A stretch of DNA of 64,000 nt from assembly GCF_003171515.1 (NCBI RefSeq), contig NC_089390.1, positions 8,808,274 to 8,872,273 of the forward strand, given 5' to 3'. Position 1 is the first letter of the stretch; each line of letters starts with the position of its first letter. The translations under genes and the position numbers were made by a program. Under the pieces are notes generated by a model. The model worked only from the letters and a program-made list of their open reading frames with translations. It searched no databases and was not told the origin of the DNA. The DNA comes from Pyrenophora tritici-repentis. Its lineage: Eukaryota > Ascomycota > Dothideomycetes > Pleosporales > Pleosporaceae. Of the stretch, positions 1 through 10,214 are shown in pieces.

Positions 1-864
1 CTCATTCCACAACCACCACGCTTCGCTCGTAAGTGTGATTCGTTTGACTTTGGGGAAGCCAGCGAGCGCCCGGTGCAGGGTTTCTGAATCCAGATTCTGT
101 TGTACAATTTCTTGCTCTTGGTCATACAGGCTTTGATAGACCAGATAACTATCTTCGATGCTCATCATTATCGCATTTCTAGCAAGCACATCTCTCGCGA
201 AATCATCCTCATACCGTAGAAGAATCTCCTTGACGTTGTCGGTGAGGTATCCGTCTCCATTTTGGTACATGCCTTCCTCCTCCAGCAAACGGGCTTGAGG
301 GCTGTCATTGCCGTAAATCTCAATCGCCTCGTCTAATCGATCGGCAATGGCTGATCTAGTATCTCTTTCATTGGAAACTATCGCCTTGTGGAAGCTCTCG
401 AGCGTGGGGTATTCTTCGAGTCGCGTACCATCGAAGACAATCTCATGGACGCGACCCTTGTACCTAGGATGAGCCAGAATTGTATGCAGATAGGCCAGAT
501 TAGCTCGATTTGGTGAAATGAAGACACGGTCGATCCTAAGATAGACACTGTCGGCTAGACGCTTGCTTGCGAGTCGCAGTCGCTTGATGTCTAGCTTTGA
601 TATGTATTCGCACACAATCTCGAGGAGTTCCGATGGCAGGTCCAGGATGGTTTTCTTGTTCTCAGCCGGACGTCCATCGGTGTTCCCAAAAGCCTCTGGA
701 AACTCGGCACCAAACAGGTTTTCCATGAAACTTATGGATGGCACATTGTTGGCAGTAACGGCAGAGACTGCTGATATTCGGCGCTTTGTGACACCCGATC
801 GGATGGTCAAGCTAGGCTTGCGACGATGAGACTTGGCAGGTCGTATCTGGAGGTTTTGGAACAT
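1..864 (-). CDS. F-box protein (3' part missing at window edge)
   Basis: The minus-strand frame is open from an ATG at 864 down to base 1, giving at least 288 residues without a stop; the rest lies beyond the left edge. An F-box-like segment sits at about residues 77-115 (LDLPSELLEIV, then a run of Leu/Arg helices ending in LADSVYLR). It is followed by a fungal-type region (RVFISPNRANL, LAHPRYKGRV) often seen in filamentous-fungal F-box proteins. Such proteins bind Skp1 and bring substrates to SCF ubiquitin ligases; the substrate here cannot be told. The N-terminal 75 residues are basic and low in motifs. The ATG is the first in frame. No intron is needed within the visible part. Confidence 0.8.
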   Translation of the reverse strand, partial: MFQNLQIRPAKSHRRKPSLTIRSGVTKRRISAVSAVTANNVPSISFMENLFGAEFPEAFGNTDGRPAENKKTILDLPSELLEIVCEYISKLDIKRLRLASKRLADSVYLRIDRVFISPNRANLAYLHTILAHPRYKGRVHEIVFDGTRLEEYPTLESFHKAIVSNERDTRSAIADRLDEAIEIYGNDSPQARLLEEEGMYQNGDGYLTDNVKEILLRYEDDFARDVLARNAIMMSIEDSYLVYQSLYDQEQEIVQQNLDSETLHRALAGFPKVKRITLTSEAWWLWNE

Positions 865-1777
865 TATGCGTATATTATGATGACAATTGGTTCGGCAACA
901 GTCTTATCTTGATGCTTGACGTCAAGGTGTTGCGGTAGTACTGTGAAGAGGCGGAGATGTCGGGGTTTGCTAGCTATAGTAACATGTACGTATGGCGTGA
1001 CAGCATGTGTAGAGTCATATAGGGATGAGTCAGATTGTGAAAGAGTTGATCTGAAGATGGATAGAAGAAAAGATAAGCTTGCGACATGCCAAAATACGGT
1101 GTCGAAGGGTAAAGGGCATGCTAAGGGTGGTGAAACGCAAGCGTTTGCAGCGCTACCAATGCGAAGCTATAGGCTACCCCATCCGCGAGCTGCAGAGCTA
1201 TCATCATAGGCTTTGGGTCACATTACACGTGCAACGAGCTAAGGCTCAAACAGGTCGATACCGAAGACATGAATTTTGGCACGCACATTGGTCAATTAGT
1301 GGGCAATTCAGGCAGCGGATGCCCACAACGTGCCCTTCGCTTACAGTAGGGGCGTCGCAGTGGGGCCCGCCCCAGTTCACGTCTGAAGCTTTCAACGACA
1401 TCACGACAAGCACCACAGAAAAGTATCACGATAAGCAGCTCTTCTTATTACCTCAGGCGCTTTCCAGCAACCCGAAATGTTACCTAAGAGCCTACATAAG
1501 CTAGTGCTGCCTTGTGTCTAGCAAGCACTTCGCGAACGGTTCCACGACGCATATCTACCTGGCGACGACAACGGCCAACAGATCACCTACTTGTACAAGT
1601 ATGTGGTGTGCCAGCTATGCCATTGCAGCAGAAGCGCTCGCTCTTCCCATATCGATACGAAGATTGACCAGCACTCGAGTGCATATCCATACCCCGCACA
1701 AACCTATGCCGAAGCATGGAAGTATGACAGAGGCTGTGTGTAGAAGTCGAAGTTTGGGAAGGGGGCGAGTTCTTCAT
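865..1777. other. Intergenic, no gene seen
   Basis: This stretch lies between the F-box start and the 3' end of the next gene. Open frames here begin with non-ATG codons and show no recognisable protein. A ten-base palindrome TTGACGTCAA at 916-925, containing a CRE/ATF-like TGACGTCA core, lies about 50 bases upstream of the F-box ATG. Confidence 0.6.
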
Positions 1778-2562
1778 TTAGGAACCCTCCTCGCCCTCGG
1801 CCTTCTTGCTCTTCTTCTTCTTGCCACCGGAGCCGAACGAGTTGGGCGCGGTTGGTACGGCCGACTGGTGAACAATGAAGCGAGTGTAGCACTCCTCGGG
1901 GTCCCACTCAAAGCCCATTAGGTAAGGCTTCTCGAACTCATCGTCTGCCTGCGCCAGTTGTCAATAAGGCTTGCATGCAAGATCCGGTCGAGGATACTTA
2001 CACGCTTCTTGAACTGCTTGTGGATAGCGTCTAATGCGTCTTTGATGGTAACGCCCTTCATGTTCCGTGCGGTGACTTCTAGGCCCAGCGGGAAGTGCAG
2101 GGCAATGGACTTGAGCTTAGGCTCGGTGAGTGGCAGCTTCAAGACAGCTGGGTCCTCGACAGTTGTGGGTGACTTGTTGAGCTTCCTGTGGCATAGTAAG
2201 CATCGCGTCTTATCAGTGCATTCCGCCGGAACCCTTCGGACTACGGTAGGCTTCACGGCGATGACTTGTCATGTTGCAGGACGTTGCCGTATCAGCAATA
2301 AGAGAGTCTTCACCTACCAGTTGAGCTTCTGTGTCTCGATTGAGATCTCAATCTTCTTGCCCTCCTTCTCTGTTATCTGTTAGTCCGGCCTACCCCTCAC
2401 ATGCATCATGGACATGACGGAACACTTACCTAGGTCTTCGATGCGGTAGACATCAGCAGCCATAGAGCTGACTCTGCGGTGGCCCTTCTTGGCGGCGCCA
2501 TCCTTGTGCTCTTCGGTGAGCGAGTCGACCTTCTGGAGCGTGTTTTCTGTCTCTGCGGCCAT
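1778..2562 (-). CDS. Small conserved fungal protein, DUF6699-like
   Basis: Four exons on the minus strand (2562-2430, 2369-2318, 2185-2002, 1948-1778) join to 540 nt and 179 residues. Donors GTAAGT, GTAGGT and GTAAGT pair with AG acceptors, and each junction keeps the frame. The protein has a charged N-terminus, a central alpha/beta region (LPLTEPKLKSIALHFP, then VTIKDALDAIHKQF) and a lysine-rich tail (GGKKKKKSK) ending in acidic residues. The central pattern resembles the fungal DUF6699 fold, in which a short amphipathic helix follows paired strands. That assignment is from memory of the family and is only moderately sure. No catalytic motif or membrane segment is visible. The function is unknown; the basic tail could be a nuclear or RNA-contact signal, which is inference. 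Confidence 0.75.
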
Positions 2563-3392
2563 TGTATTGGAGAGCAGTTGTAGTTCAGTTGCTACTGAGG
2601 AGAGGAAAGTATGATGAAAGAGCTAGGAAGCTGTATAGTGATTGCTTGATGCTGCGGCTGGTGAAGGACTATCAGGCACAGTGGGATGAGGGAGGAAGAA
2701 CAAGAAGGGAGGGAGGGCGCAGCTTATGAGGGGTTTCGTCTGTCGCCGGCACGCACAGGAGTCGGTCACTTGATTGATCACCACATATGATCCAATCCCG
2801 GCGTGAGACATGAATGGACGGGCCAATGCGGGGAAGGGGAGCATCGCCCAGAATGCGGGGAAGGAGGGAACAAACGCCAACGACCAAAGCGTGTCAACAG
2901 TAAACTTTGGCATCACAATAACATCAAACTTGAGTTAAAATTAGCAATTGAGCCGCATTTTTCGCCTCAACATCACTTGCAACTTTTCTGCTCGCTGTGT
3001 GGTCTTGTCGGAGCTCATCGGAGCTCAAACATGGTGGTGAGATACATCACGCGACCTACGTCATTGGCCGGCGACTTAACAAAGCCACTCATCGACGCGC
3101 ATCGAAGCGCATCGTTTCAGCGCCGGACTCTCGTACGGACCGAGAGCGCCGGCCCACTTGGTCGTTACAGGGAGCTATGGTCCACGCGGAGGTGCATGGC
3201 AGCGTACAATTGGATAGCTGAACGCTGCATGGTACCGCGATACATGATCCAACGGCGACATCAATGTTGTTAAACATTGACGAACAGAATCTTAGCTTAA
3301 CACATGTCTGCTCATAGTCTGGCCGACAGTACTCAAACTTTGTTCATTTGCCAAGTGATAAAAAGCAAGCTCAGGATGATCGCGCCATCACT
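2563..3392. other. Intergenic, no gene seen
   Basis: This is the upstream region of the DUF6699-like gene and the downstream region of the aldo-keto reductase. Overlapping short open frames occur on both strands, but none has an ATG in good context or a recognisable product. Confidence 0.6.
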
Positions 3393-4574
3393 CTACGAAT
3401 GACCCACAATCCTGACAGGCTCATACAGCTCCTCAAGATACTTGTCCTCCTCCTCACTCAACTCCTTACCTCTCGCACCAAGTGCTTCGTCCATCCTGTC
3501 GGTACTGGAGAACCCAATAATTGGACTTGCGATACGCTTGTTGATCCATGCCAGTGCAACGTGGCTCATCTTCCAATCATGCTTCTTTGCGATCTCCTCA
3601 ACGCGTCCAATGATCTTCTTGTCACGTTCCGTGTTACCAGTAGACTGGTCGGCGGCCTGTTTCTCGCCCTCTGAACGCGTTGTGGAGCCAAACGCGGACG
3701 GTGGACGGGCAAGATGGCCTCGGCAGAGGGGTGCCCACTGAGAGTAAATTAGCATTGAGAACCGGCATGAATACCATACGAGGAAACTTACAGGTATAAG
3801 ACCAACACCAGTATCGTTGCAGAAGCGGTTCATCTCACGCTCTTCCTCCCGATATAATAGGTTGTAATGGTTTTGCATACTGATGAACTTTGTCCAGCCA
3901 TGTTTCTCTGCAGTAAACTGCAATTGGGCGAATTGTACTGCCCACATAGAGCTGGCACCAATGTAACGGACCTTGCCACTCTTGACCAAATCGTGCAGTG
4001 CCTCCATCGTCTCTTCCAATGGCGTATTGGGATCGAAACGGTGAATTTGCAAAAGGTCAATGTAGTCCATATCAAGACGTTTGAGTGATGCATTGACGGC
4101 ATTGAAAATTGCCTGCCTCGATAGACCACCTTGATTGACGTAGTCTTTCAACTGAGGCATTTCCTTGTTGAACTTGATCGTGCGTATGCTGGGATCTTCG
4201 CCAACATACCCGAAGCATTTTGTGAGAATGACAAGCTTATCGCGCGGGAGGTTGTACTTTTTGATCGCTTTGCCCACGATTTCCTCGGAAACACCATTAG
4301 AGTAGACGTTGGCTTTAATAGTATTAGCAAGTTTTATAAACCACAGGAATTCTCTAGACCCACCAGTATCCCAAGTGGTGATTCCACGATCATACGCTGC
4401 CTTCAAAAGTGGCAGCGACTCTTCTTCTTCAATGACCCAAGGTTGCCATTTTGCACTTCCAATGCTCATAGCCCCCAGAATGGGAACCGAAACTTTCAAA
4501 CCACTCTTGCCCAGGCGCTTGTACTCAGCCTTGGACTCTCCGAGGAGGCCCATGATATCTGTCTTGTCCGCCAT
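3393..4574 (-). CDS. Aldo/keto reductase
   Basis: A NAD(P)H-dependent aldo/keto reductase that reduces aldehydes or ketones; the substrate is unknown. Two introns are inferred: 4363-4313 (51 nt, branch CTAATAC) and 3791-3738 (54 nt, donor GTAAGT). Both are multiples of three without stops, so the unspliced gene reads as one 393-residue frame. Splicing gives 358 residues and restores the family block DTANVYSNG, which carries the catalytic Asp and Tyr. The catalytic Lys lies in VILTKCFG and the His in LLQIHRFD. The C-terminal half contains the expected late-barrel segments ([19 protein letters not shown]). Length and motif order match fungal AKRs of the versiconal-reductase/YakC-like group. It has no signal peptide and is probably cytosolic. 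Confidence 0.92.
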   Translation of the reverse strand: MADKTDIMGLLGESKAEYKRLGKSGLKVSVPILGAMSIGSAKWQPWVIEEEESLPLLKAAYDRGITTWDTGGSREFLWFIKLANTIKANVYSNGVSEEIVGKAIKKYNLPRDKLVILTKCFGYVGEDPSIRTIKFNKEMPQLKDYVNQGGLSRQAIFNAVNASLKRLDMDYIDLLQIHRFDPNTPLEETMEALHDLVKSGKVRYIGASSMWAVQFAQLQFTAEKHGWTKFISMQNHYNLLYREEEREMNRFCNDTGVGLIPVSFLVWYSCRFSMLIYSQWAPLCRGHLARPPSAFGSTTRSEGEKQAADQSTGNTERDKKIIGRVEEIAKKHDWKMSHVALAWINKRIASPIIGFSSTDRMDEALGARGKELSEEEDKYLEELYEPVRIVGHS

Positions 4575-5319
4575 AGTTTAGACTGTGAGTCAAGACGAAT
4601 TAGTATATGGTGGGGCACTGATCTTCCAGTACAATGGTAAAAGGCAAGAAAACAGAATCGAGTTGCCGAAACGTTGGGTGGCTTTCTCTTCATATACCTG
4701 TAATGTCGGCAACTCCCCCGTGTCTACACCATGGCCACCTGCTTTCTAATCTGTGGGGACTATGGGCTGTGAAAAGCCGGGATTTGCGGCGATAGCTTCG
4801 TCATTAGGGCCGGTGGCTATGTTATCCGTACATACCACAAAGCCATGTGCGGGGTGTAGGCACGACGTGCCGCAATCCTACCTCATGACGACAGAACAAA
4901 CCCGCGGAATATGACTTGCCTATTTGGGAGTGATCAGCCCTACATGGATATTAGTGGGATGGCACTCTGGGCGTTTACCACGCTATACACCGGGCGTATG
5001 GGATGATCAAGCACATGTCAACTGAGTATACTTGTTGGAAGTTAGGAGAAGCTCTTTCAGAGGTTACGAAAGTGTATCATCGACCAAGTTCCTCTCGTGG
5101 TACAAAAGCGAGTTCTGATCATCTATGATTCCCGGCAAGTATCAAACTTGTGGACTTTCCTTCACGTCACTCTTTGTGAATGCGCTTTTCCATCAAGTCA
5201 TGGTGGTATTGTTTGAACATCGTTTTTGAGCGTAACCCCCCAGGCGCCAACCGCATGTGATGCAGAGAAGTTCATAGATGCTCATATGCCCGTAAAGAAA
5301 CCCGACACCCCAAAACCGT
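4575..5319. other. Intergenic, no gene seen
   Basis: This lies between the reductase start and the L9 stop codon, both minus-strand genes, so it holds the reductase promoter and the L9 3' region. I see no repeat, RNA gene or convincing reading frame. Confidence 0.6.
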
Positions 5320-6511
5320 TTACGCGTCCTCGACAATGTTGCCGCGCTCCGACACGTACAGACCGTCCAAGAACTTTCGGATATCCTTGTTGCGGACCTT
5401 GCAGATTTGCTGGATATCGGCGGCACCCTGGGAGACGTCCTCGAGCGACTGTACACATGTTAGCGTTGTGGAGTTTCGTGGTTGCAGCGCATTTCTTACG
5501 TTTCCGGAGAGCTCGAGTTGATCCTTCTGGTTCTTTGACGCCTCAACCTCAACACCGGGCCTCATGATGACCCTTCGTACGAGCTTCTCGCCAATGAAGT
5601 TCCTGATCTCAACCTCCCAGCAGCCGGTCTCCTTGTTCTTGTCTAGGTTGACGTTGATGGGGAAACTAGGCAATATGTTAGCTGTGCTCAGTTCCTGCAG
5701 AGAGCCTCCATCGCAATAACTCAATACAGCTTGTCCAGATTCCGGATGCCTCTCAATCAACCACCCAATCCTACCAATGGCAACAGAATGCTAGACAAGC
5801 CACATCAAACCAACGATGATCCTTGGCGACCCTGGAAACATATATGGATGGAGTGACATACTGGGCATATACGTAGCGCATCTTGTACTTGTAACCCTTG
5901 GTAACACCGACGATCAAGTTGTTCTGCTTCCAGTCAGCCCAGCCCTTGTATCCTGCCAGTATTGAGACTCATTCGGTGGGTGCGACGTACGATGAGGGTG
6001 CGGACGGTACGGAGAGTGGCGACGCTCTTGCGCGAGCCGTGGTGGAGCTCGATCTTGATGACATTCTTCTTGGGCTGTTCCAGTCTTAGCATATGCCTTG
6101 GATGTGTGTCGTGATTTCGAACGTACGTGTGTGAAGCTGACCGCCAAGTGGTTGAGAGCCTTGGAGAGCTTGCCCTGTGTTGTGTAAGAATTGGATCGTC
6201 GTAATCATCGCGGCTGTCTTACTCGGGGACCTGTGAATGCTATTAGTATCATGCTCACAGACCATTCGCGAGAGCGCACTTACCCTCAACAACGACAAAT
6301 CGGTTCTTGATGGCGACCTTGACGCCCTCGGGGATCTCGAGCTCTTCCTCGGAGTGACTGTTGCACACTGGTCAGTATGCATTCCCGGATTCCATGTTTG
6401 CGATTGTTGGATTTGCTATGGAGGCGTCCATTGACCGTTTCGGGGGGTGAAAATTGTGTATTGCGGCGTTTCGAGAGCCAGAGGCAAAGGGAAGACGTAC
6501 ATGTACTTCAT
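5320..6511 (-). CDS. RPL9: 60S ribosomal protein L9 (uL6)
   Basis: Eight exons: 6511-6501, 6357-6284, 6230-6223, 6174-6127, 6074-5991, 5923-5862, 5665-5500 and 5448-5320. They join to 582 nt and 193 residues, the normal eukaryotic L9 length. The start is [49 protein letters not shown] and [14 protein letters not shown] follow in family order. L9 sits at the base of the large-subunit stalk near the sarcin-ricin loop. The first exon has 11 coding nt and the third only 8 (GTCCCCGA). The 8-nt exon is required: it supplies the G-P-R of VEGPRGK and keeps the frame. Many short introns near the 5' end are usual for fungal ribosomal protein genes. It is divergent from POP4, 356 bp apart. Confidence 0.96.
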
Positions 6512-6867
6512 CTTGACGGTTGCTGCGGGTTAGCGGTGTTGTCGAGAAGCTGAGATCGATTTTGACGTTTCGATGGTCGCAATGTGTGCTGGAGGGATGG
6601 CGGAAAAACGATAGCCGAGCCACCGGCCTAACCCACTTTTGTCGCGCTAGTACCGGCCATTTCCTCGTCATATCAAACGTTTGGAGACGTCTGCATCACC
6701 GAATTTGCGGCCTGCAACGACAATGAACATAGTGTAAATACTTTACGACCACTATCAGCATGTCATAGCAACTTGCTAAGACAGGTCTTGTGTCTCTGAA
6801 TTCACCGCCCAATCACACGGACAACAACTCACGTGCATCTCGACCAAATCTTGCTGTCACAGTCGCA
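6512..6867. promoter_or_regulatory. Shared divergent promoter region, RPL9/POP4
   Basis: These 356 bases separate the divergent L9 and POP4 start codons and must carry both promoters. A frame reaching upstream of POP4 opens with GTG at 6790 and is not a likely start. No clear TATA box is visible on either side. Confidence 0.5.
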
Positions 6868-7617
6868 ATGGCCGACAACAATTCGCATATCGCCAAAACT
6901 CTGCTCCAGCGCGCTTTCTCTCCCTCAACTGCAGAATCGCACTTCCATGAGCGCGTCATAAAGCGACCCCTCCAAATCCGTGCTACGTCTCCTACACCCT
7001 CTGCACGCGCAGTTCGTCGCCGCGCCCTGAACGACCGCAAAGAAGTCAATCGCAAGCGCAGCAAGAACAAACCCCGTCCGCTCTCTGCTGCCAAACAACG
7101 TGCGCTGTCTCTCAACGAAATTCCTAAAGAACAGCAGAATTATGCCATATATGAAGGGCTACATAGACTGTGGGTTGGGTATATGAGGGAGGTCTTGGGC
7201 CTGAACGATGCAGCCAGGAATGCATTGATCACACCTAACGCAAGCGGGCAAAACTTGGCGACAGCTGATATGCATGGTGCGCTCGTGAGCGTCGTGCGGA
7301 GCCGGTGTGTGAGTCGTGTCGGACTTGAGGGCATCATAGTCCGCGATACTAGATTCACGTTTGAGGTCATTACGAAACACAACGTGGTAAAAGGTAAGCT
7401 TAAGACGTAGGCATACGGTAAGTGGTAAGTATGACTAACAACTGTAGCAATTCCCAAGGAGCACACAATCTTCCGCTTTGAGGTGCCCCTTCCTGACTCA
7501 GAGGGAGACACGCCCAAAAAGCCACTCGTCCTTGAACTAAACGGCGAGCAGTTTCAGACTCGAGCGGCCGATCGTTCAAATAGAAAGTTTCGGATGCACT
7601 ACCAGCCCGATATATGA
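6868..7617 (+). CDS. POP4: RNase P/RNase MRP subunit POP4 (Rpp29 family)
   Basis: Protein subunit of RNase P and RNase MRP, which process the tRNA 5' leader and pre-rRNA in the nucleus. Two exons, 6868-7393 and 7448-7617, give 231 residues. The intron has donor GTAAGC, branch TGACTAAC and acceptor TAG. The N-terminal third is Arg/Lys-rich (RRALNDRKEVNRKRSKNK). The C-terminal half is the Sm-like UPF0086 barrel: LWVGYMREVLG, then DMHGALVSVVRSRC, VGLEGIIVRDT and FEVPLPD. The ending FRMHYQPDI agrees with the family. The ATG at 6868 is the first in frame, in the context cgcaATGgcc. A longer version from a GTG at 6790 is rejected. Confidence 0.93.
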
Positions 7618-8036
7618 ACCTACCCGGGTGTCATAAAATACTTGACATACCAGTATACAAAGGCCACTGTAGTGGCCAGCACCTTGCCATGTGGCAGCAG
7701 CGGCACCTATGTTCGGGTGTGTGGTAATGCTGTGACGTCTGTAGCGTACTCTCTGGCATCGCATTGCCTATCGAGGAGTGTCATTGATCGACAGGGGGTT
7801 GCATTTACTATGCGGCGGCGTACCATGGTCCAGCTGATAACACGGCCATGTTGCTACAAGCCACCATGGTCTGAGCTTCATCAAGCACCTCATGATAATA
7901 AAACCATATCGCGTCGACGATTAGCTCGTTATCCTCAATACAGTTACATAAATCAACGAGCTCCCTCAACGTTCCGTTCGTTTCTAAACCATAAACATAC
8001 TCTACACACTTTATCCATATCCAACCATCTCATACA
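7618..8036. other. Intergenic, possible 5' leader at its right end
   Basis: This is the POP4 3' region followed by about 80 bases of C/T- and A-rich sequence just before the ATG at 8037, which resembles a fungal 5' untranslated leader. Nothing else is recognised. Confidence 0.4.
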
Positions 8037-8309
8037 ATGATTCCTGGCACTGTCCGCGCCATCGCGCTCCAAGCACGCACCGTCCACATGGCGGCTTCCG
8101 TACCCAACTCTCCACGTCATTCAGTCGCCAATACAACAGTACCTCAACCCCAGGCCACAAACTCCTTACCAACATGGCAGCGCCACCGCGACATCTTGCT
8201 CTCGTCACCCGCAAAAACCAGCTTTCCGACAAAAGCGACGTCAACAAATCCTGAACACGCACCACCTACAGTACAATCTAACACTACCGCTTCGACGTGT
8301 GCGCGGTGA
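8037..8309 (+). CDS. Small hypothetical protein (uncertain)
   Basis: An ATG-started frame of 90 residues, starting MIPGTVRAIALQAR and ending STCAR. It is rich in Ser, Thr, Pro, Ala and Asn and has no recognisable domain. The first 25 residues are basic and nearly free of acidic residues, which would suit a weak mitochondrial presequence. The preceding leader is pyrimidine- and A-rich like those of real genes in this window. I do not recognise the product; it could equally be a chance frame or the first exon of a longer gene, since a GTGAGA donor-like sequence overlaps the stop codon. Confidence 0.3.
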   Translation: MIPGTVRAIALQARTVHMAASVPNSPRHSVANTTVPQPQATNSLPTWQRHRDILLSSPAKTSFPTKATSTNPEHAPPTVQSNTTASTCAR

Positions 8310-8503
8310 GACATGATGTGTAGGACTGGGTGTGACACAGGGAGTGGCTTGGGGTGGGGAAGAAGAAGCACATGTGAAGCGTTGATGAAATGGTTGGATG
8401 GTGGTTGTGTTGTGGAAAGTGGGCTATCTTCAATCCGTGTAATGATATCTAGGGTATACTCCGTCTATACTGTACAAATCGCACAACAACGTAGCCCCAA
8501 GCT

Positions 8504-9576
8504 CTAGTCCTTGTGGGCTTTGTCCAGCAAATCCTTCAATATCTTGGCCGTACTCCTCATACCCTGGAGCGCATTTTCGTCGGGCCCCTGTCCTGGAGTC
8601 CACGTAGCGTGAGCGAAATCAATCATCTTGACTTCAGCCAGCTTAGGCAGCGTCTCCTCGTCATCCTCATCCTCGTCCACAGGGTGCGCAGATCGTAGCT
8701 TTTGCTTCGTGTTTGCATATTCTTCCACGTCGCCCTCGTAAACGAGGAGTATACTTGCGCTGTACATTCTGCTCTCTTTGCTCTCAAAGACTTCTTGGAT
8801 ATCTTTTACCTCACCCAGGAAGTAGGCGAGCACCTCCCTCGCCCTATCGAGCTCCGCTTCTGACTGGGTGCCGGGGAAGATGTAGTCCTTGAAGCCCTCG
8901 TTGATGTCTTCGGTGTTGAACTTGCGTCCGTACATCTTGTTGTATACCCAGTATCCCTCCTGCTTATCTGCCTCGACAAACTCTTTCAGCTCATCGGGAA
9001 CATCTGGTACCTCAGCGCCCTTGTACGTGCGCATGCCAGCTATCCTGAAGCCTAGACTGCCACTCGTCGTCTCCTTACTCACAGCATCTAGTCGCGCTCT
9101 CTTCTCCGGTTTCGCAGCCTCGTCCCACAACTGCGCGCCGAGTTTTAGATCTAGCACATTCGGCTTCTTGAATCCGTGTGTGATGTTCTCAAGTACGATG
9201 TGTAGGTCCGTGGCGAGCTTTTTGCCGTGCAATCGCTCAATGGTGCCGTCGGCGGTTTGTATGGTCCCGCTCTCAACGCTTTCTGTTGCTGCGGCCTGGT
9301 CAGCCGAGAGAGACAGCTGGCCCATGTACGTGGGGAGGTGGCGCGCGAGATCGGGGTGTGCGCTGAGGGACTCGTAGAAGGTGATTTCGGCAGCCGTGCA
9401 TGGTTTTACCACTACACCGCCTGATTCGTCGCTGAGAACGCCGTCGCTGTTGCGCGCAGTCAGTGTGGTACTTTTGTACGCAAGGCTGCGTGGTATGTGG
9501 GGCACAAAACGTACTGTCCCGCGGCTGCGCTGCCGTATGTTTTGAGGTTAGACGCGTCGTATGTCTTTGTTGCCAT
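8504..9576 (-). CDS. Inositol polyphosphate multikinase (Arg82/IPK2)
   Basis: This kinase phosphorylates soluble inositol phosphates (IP3 to IP5 in yeast Arg82) and acts in the nucleus on phosphate, nitrogen and chromatin responses. Two exons, 9576-9515 and 9446-8504, give 334 residues. The join is supported by restoring AAGHDGVLSDESG, the conserved N-terminal block. The IPK signature P-x3-D-x-K-x-G appears as PNVLDLKLG at about residue 115, and the metal-binding IDFAHATW near residue 295. An acidic insert (DEDEDDEE) precedes the last motif, as in many fungal members. ATG context is caccATGg. The gene is divergent from the La-Arb1 gene and convergent with the small ORF on its other side. Confidence 0.93.
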
Positions 9577-10214
9577 GGTGGGACGGTTTTCTAGGAATTT
9601 AGGCTAGGAGGTTGTTGCTTGTGTTTGGTGTTGGAGTGGGAGATGCACGGTGAGGCTGCGACAAGGCTGAAGTACCCCACTGTCTGTCGCGTTTCAGGTA
9701 CATGGCGAGTCAATCTATGCTGTCATACATGGTGCCATGACTCGCATTTGCTACAAGAACGGCGGCATCGTCACTATTTCGTGTTGTATGCTACTGCAAC
9801 CCCATAAGTAGAGGCTTCCCGTGCTCAACTTGGAGCTATAGTATTCTCCTGGTTGCCTGGTGGTTTTTTTCCATGGACAGCCATGTTGGCATAGATGGGC
9901 GTAGCATAAAGCATCATCTAAATCCATATATCGTCTTCTCTAAGCCGCAGCTCATAGCTATCTTGTTTGTCGCGCTAATTCAGCATGATGGCACTGTCAG
10001 ACCGAACAAAAGCCAATGTCTTTGCACGTGCCTGCCATTTCCAAGTTGTGGCCCCTCTCACCGCAAACTGCAAACGCAGTTATCCGCCGTTGCTACAAAC
10101 TCTCACCTGCCTAGCGCCTTCTCTGTCATACTGCCCTCAACACATATATAACTGCTCTCAGCCTCTTTCCATCTTCCAGTCGCCAAGTTCAATTCCCATC
10201 TGCCAGCCACCGAA
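9577..10214. promoter_or_regulatory. Divergent promoter region, IPMK / La-Arb1
   Basis: These 638 bases lie between two divergent start codons. A TATA-like TATATA at 10145-10150 is about 65 bases upstream of the La-Arb1 ATG. The last 60 bases are C/T-rich, as in fungal leaders. Confidence 0.5.

Noticed and set aside
1079..1921. Overlapping plus-strand frames before the DUF6699-like gene
   Set aside because: Most begin with non-ATG codons, and the last is antisense to a well-supported spliced gene.
6790..6867. N-terminal extension of POP4 beginning at a GTG
   Set aside because: Nuclear fungal genes start at ATG, and the ATG at 6868 gives the expected family N-terminus.
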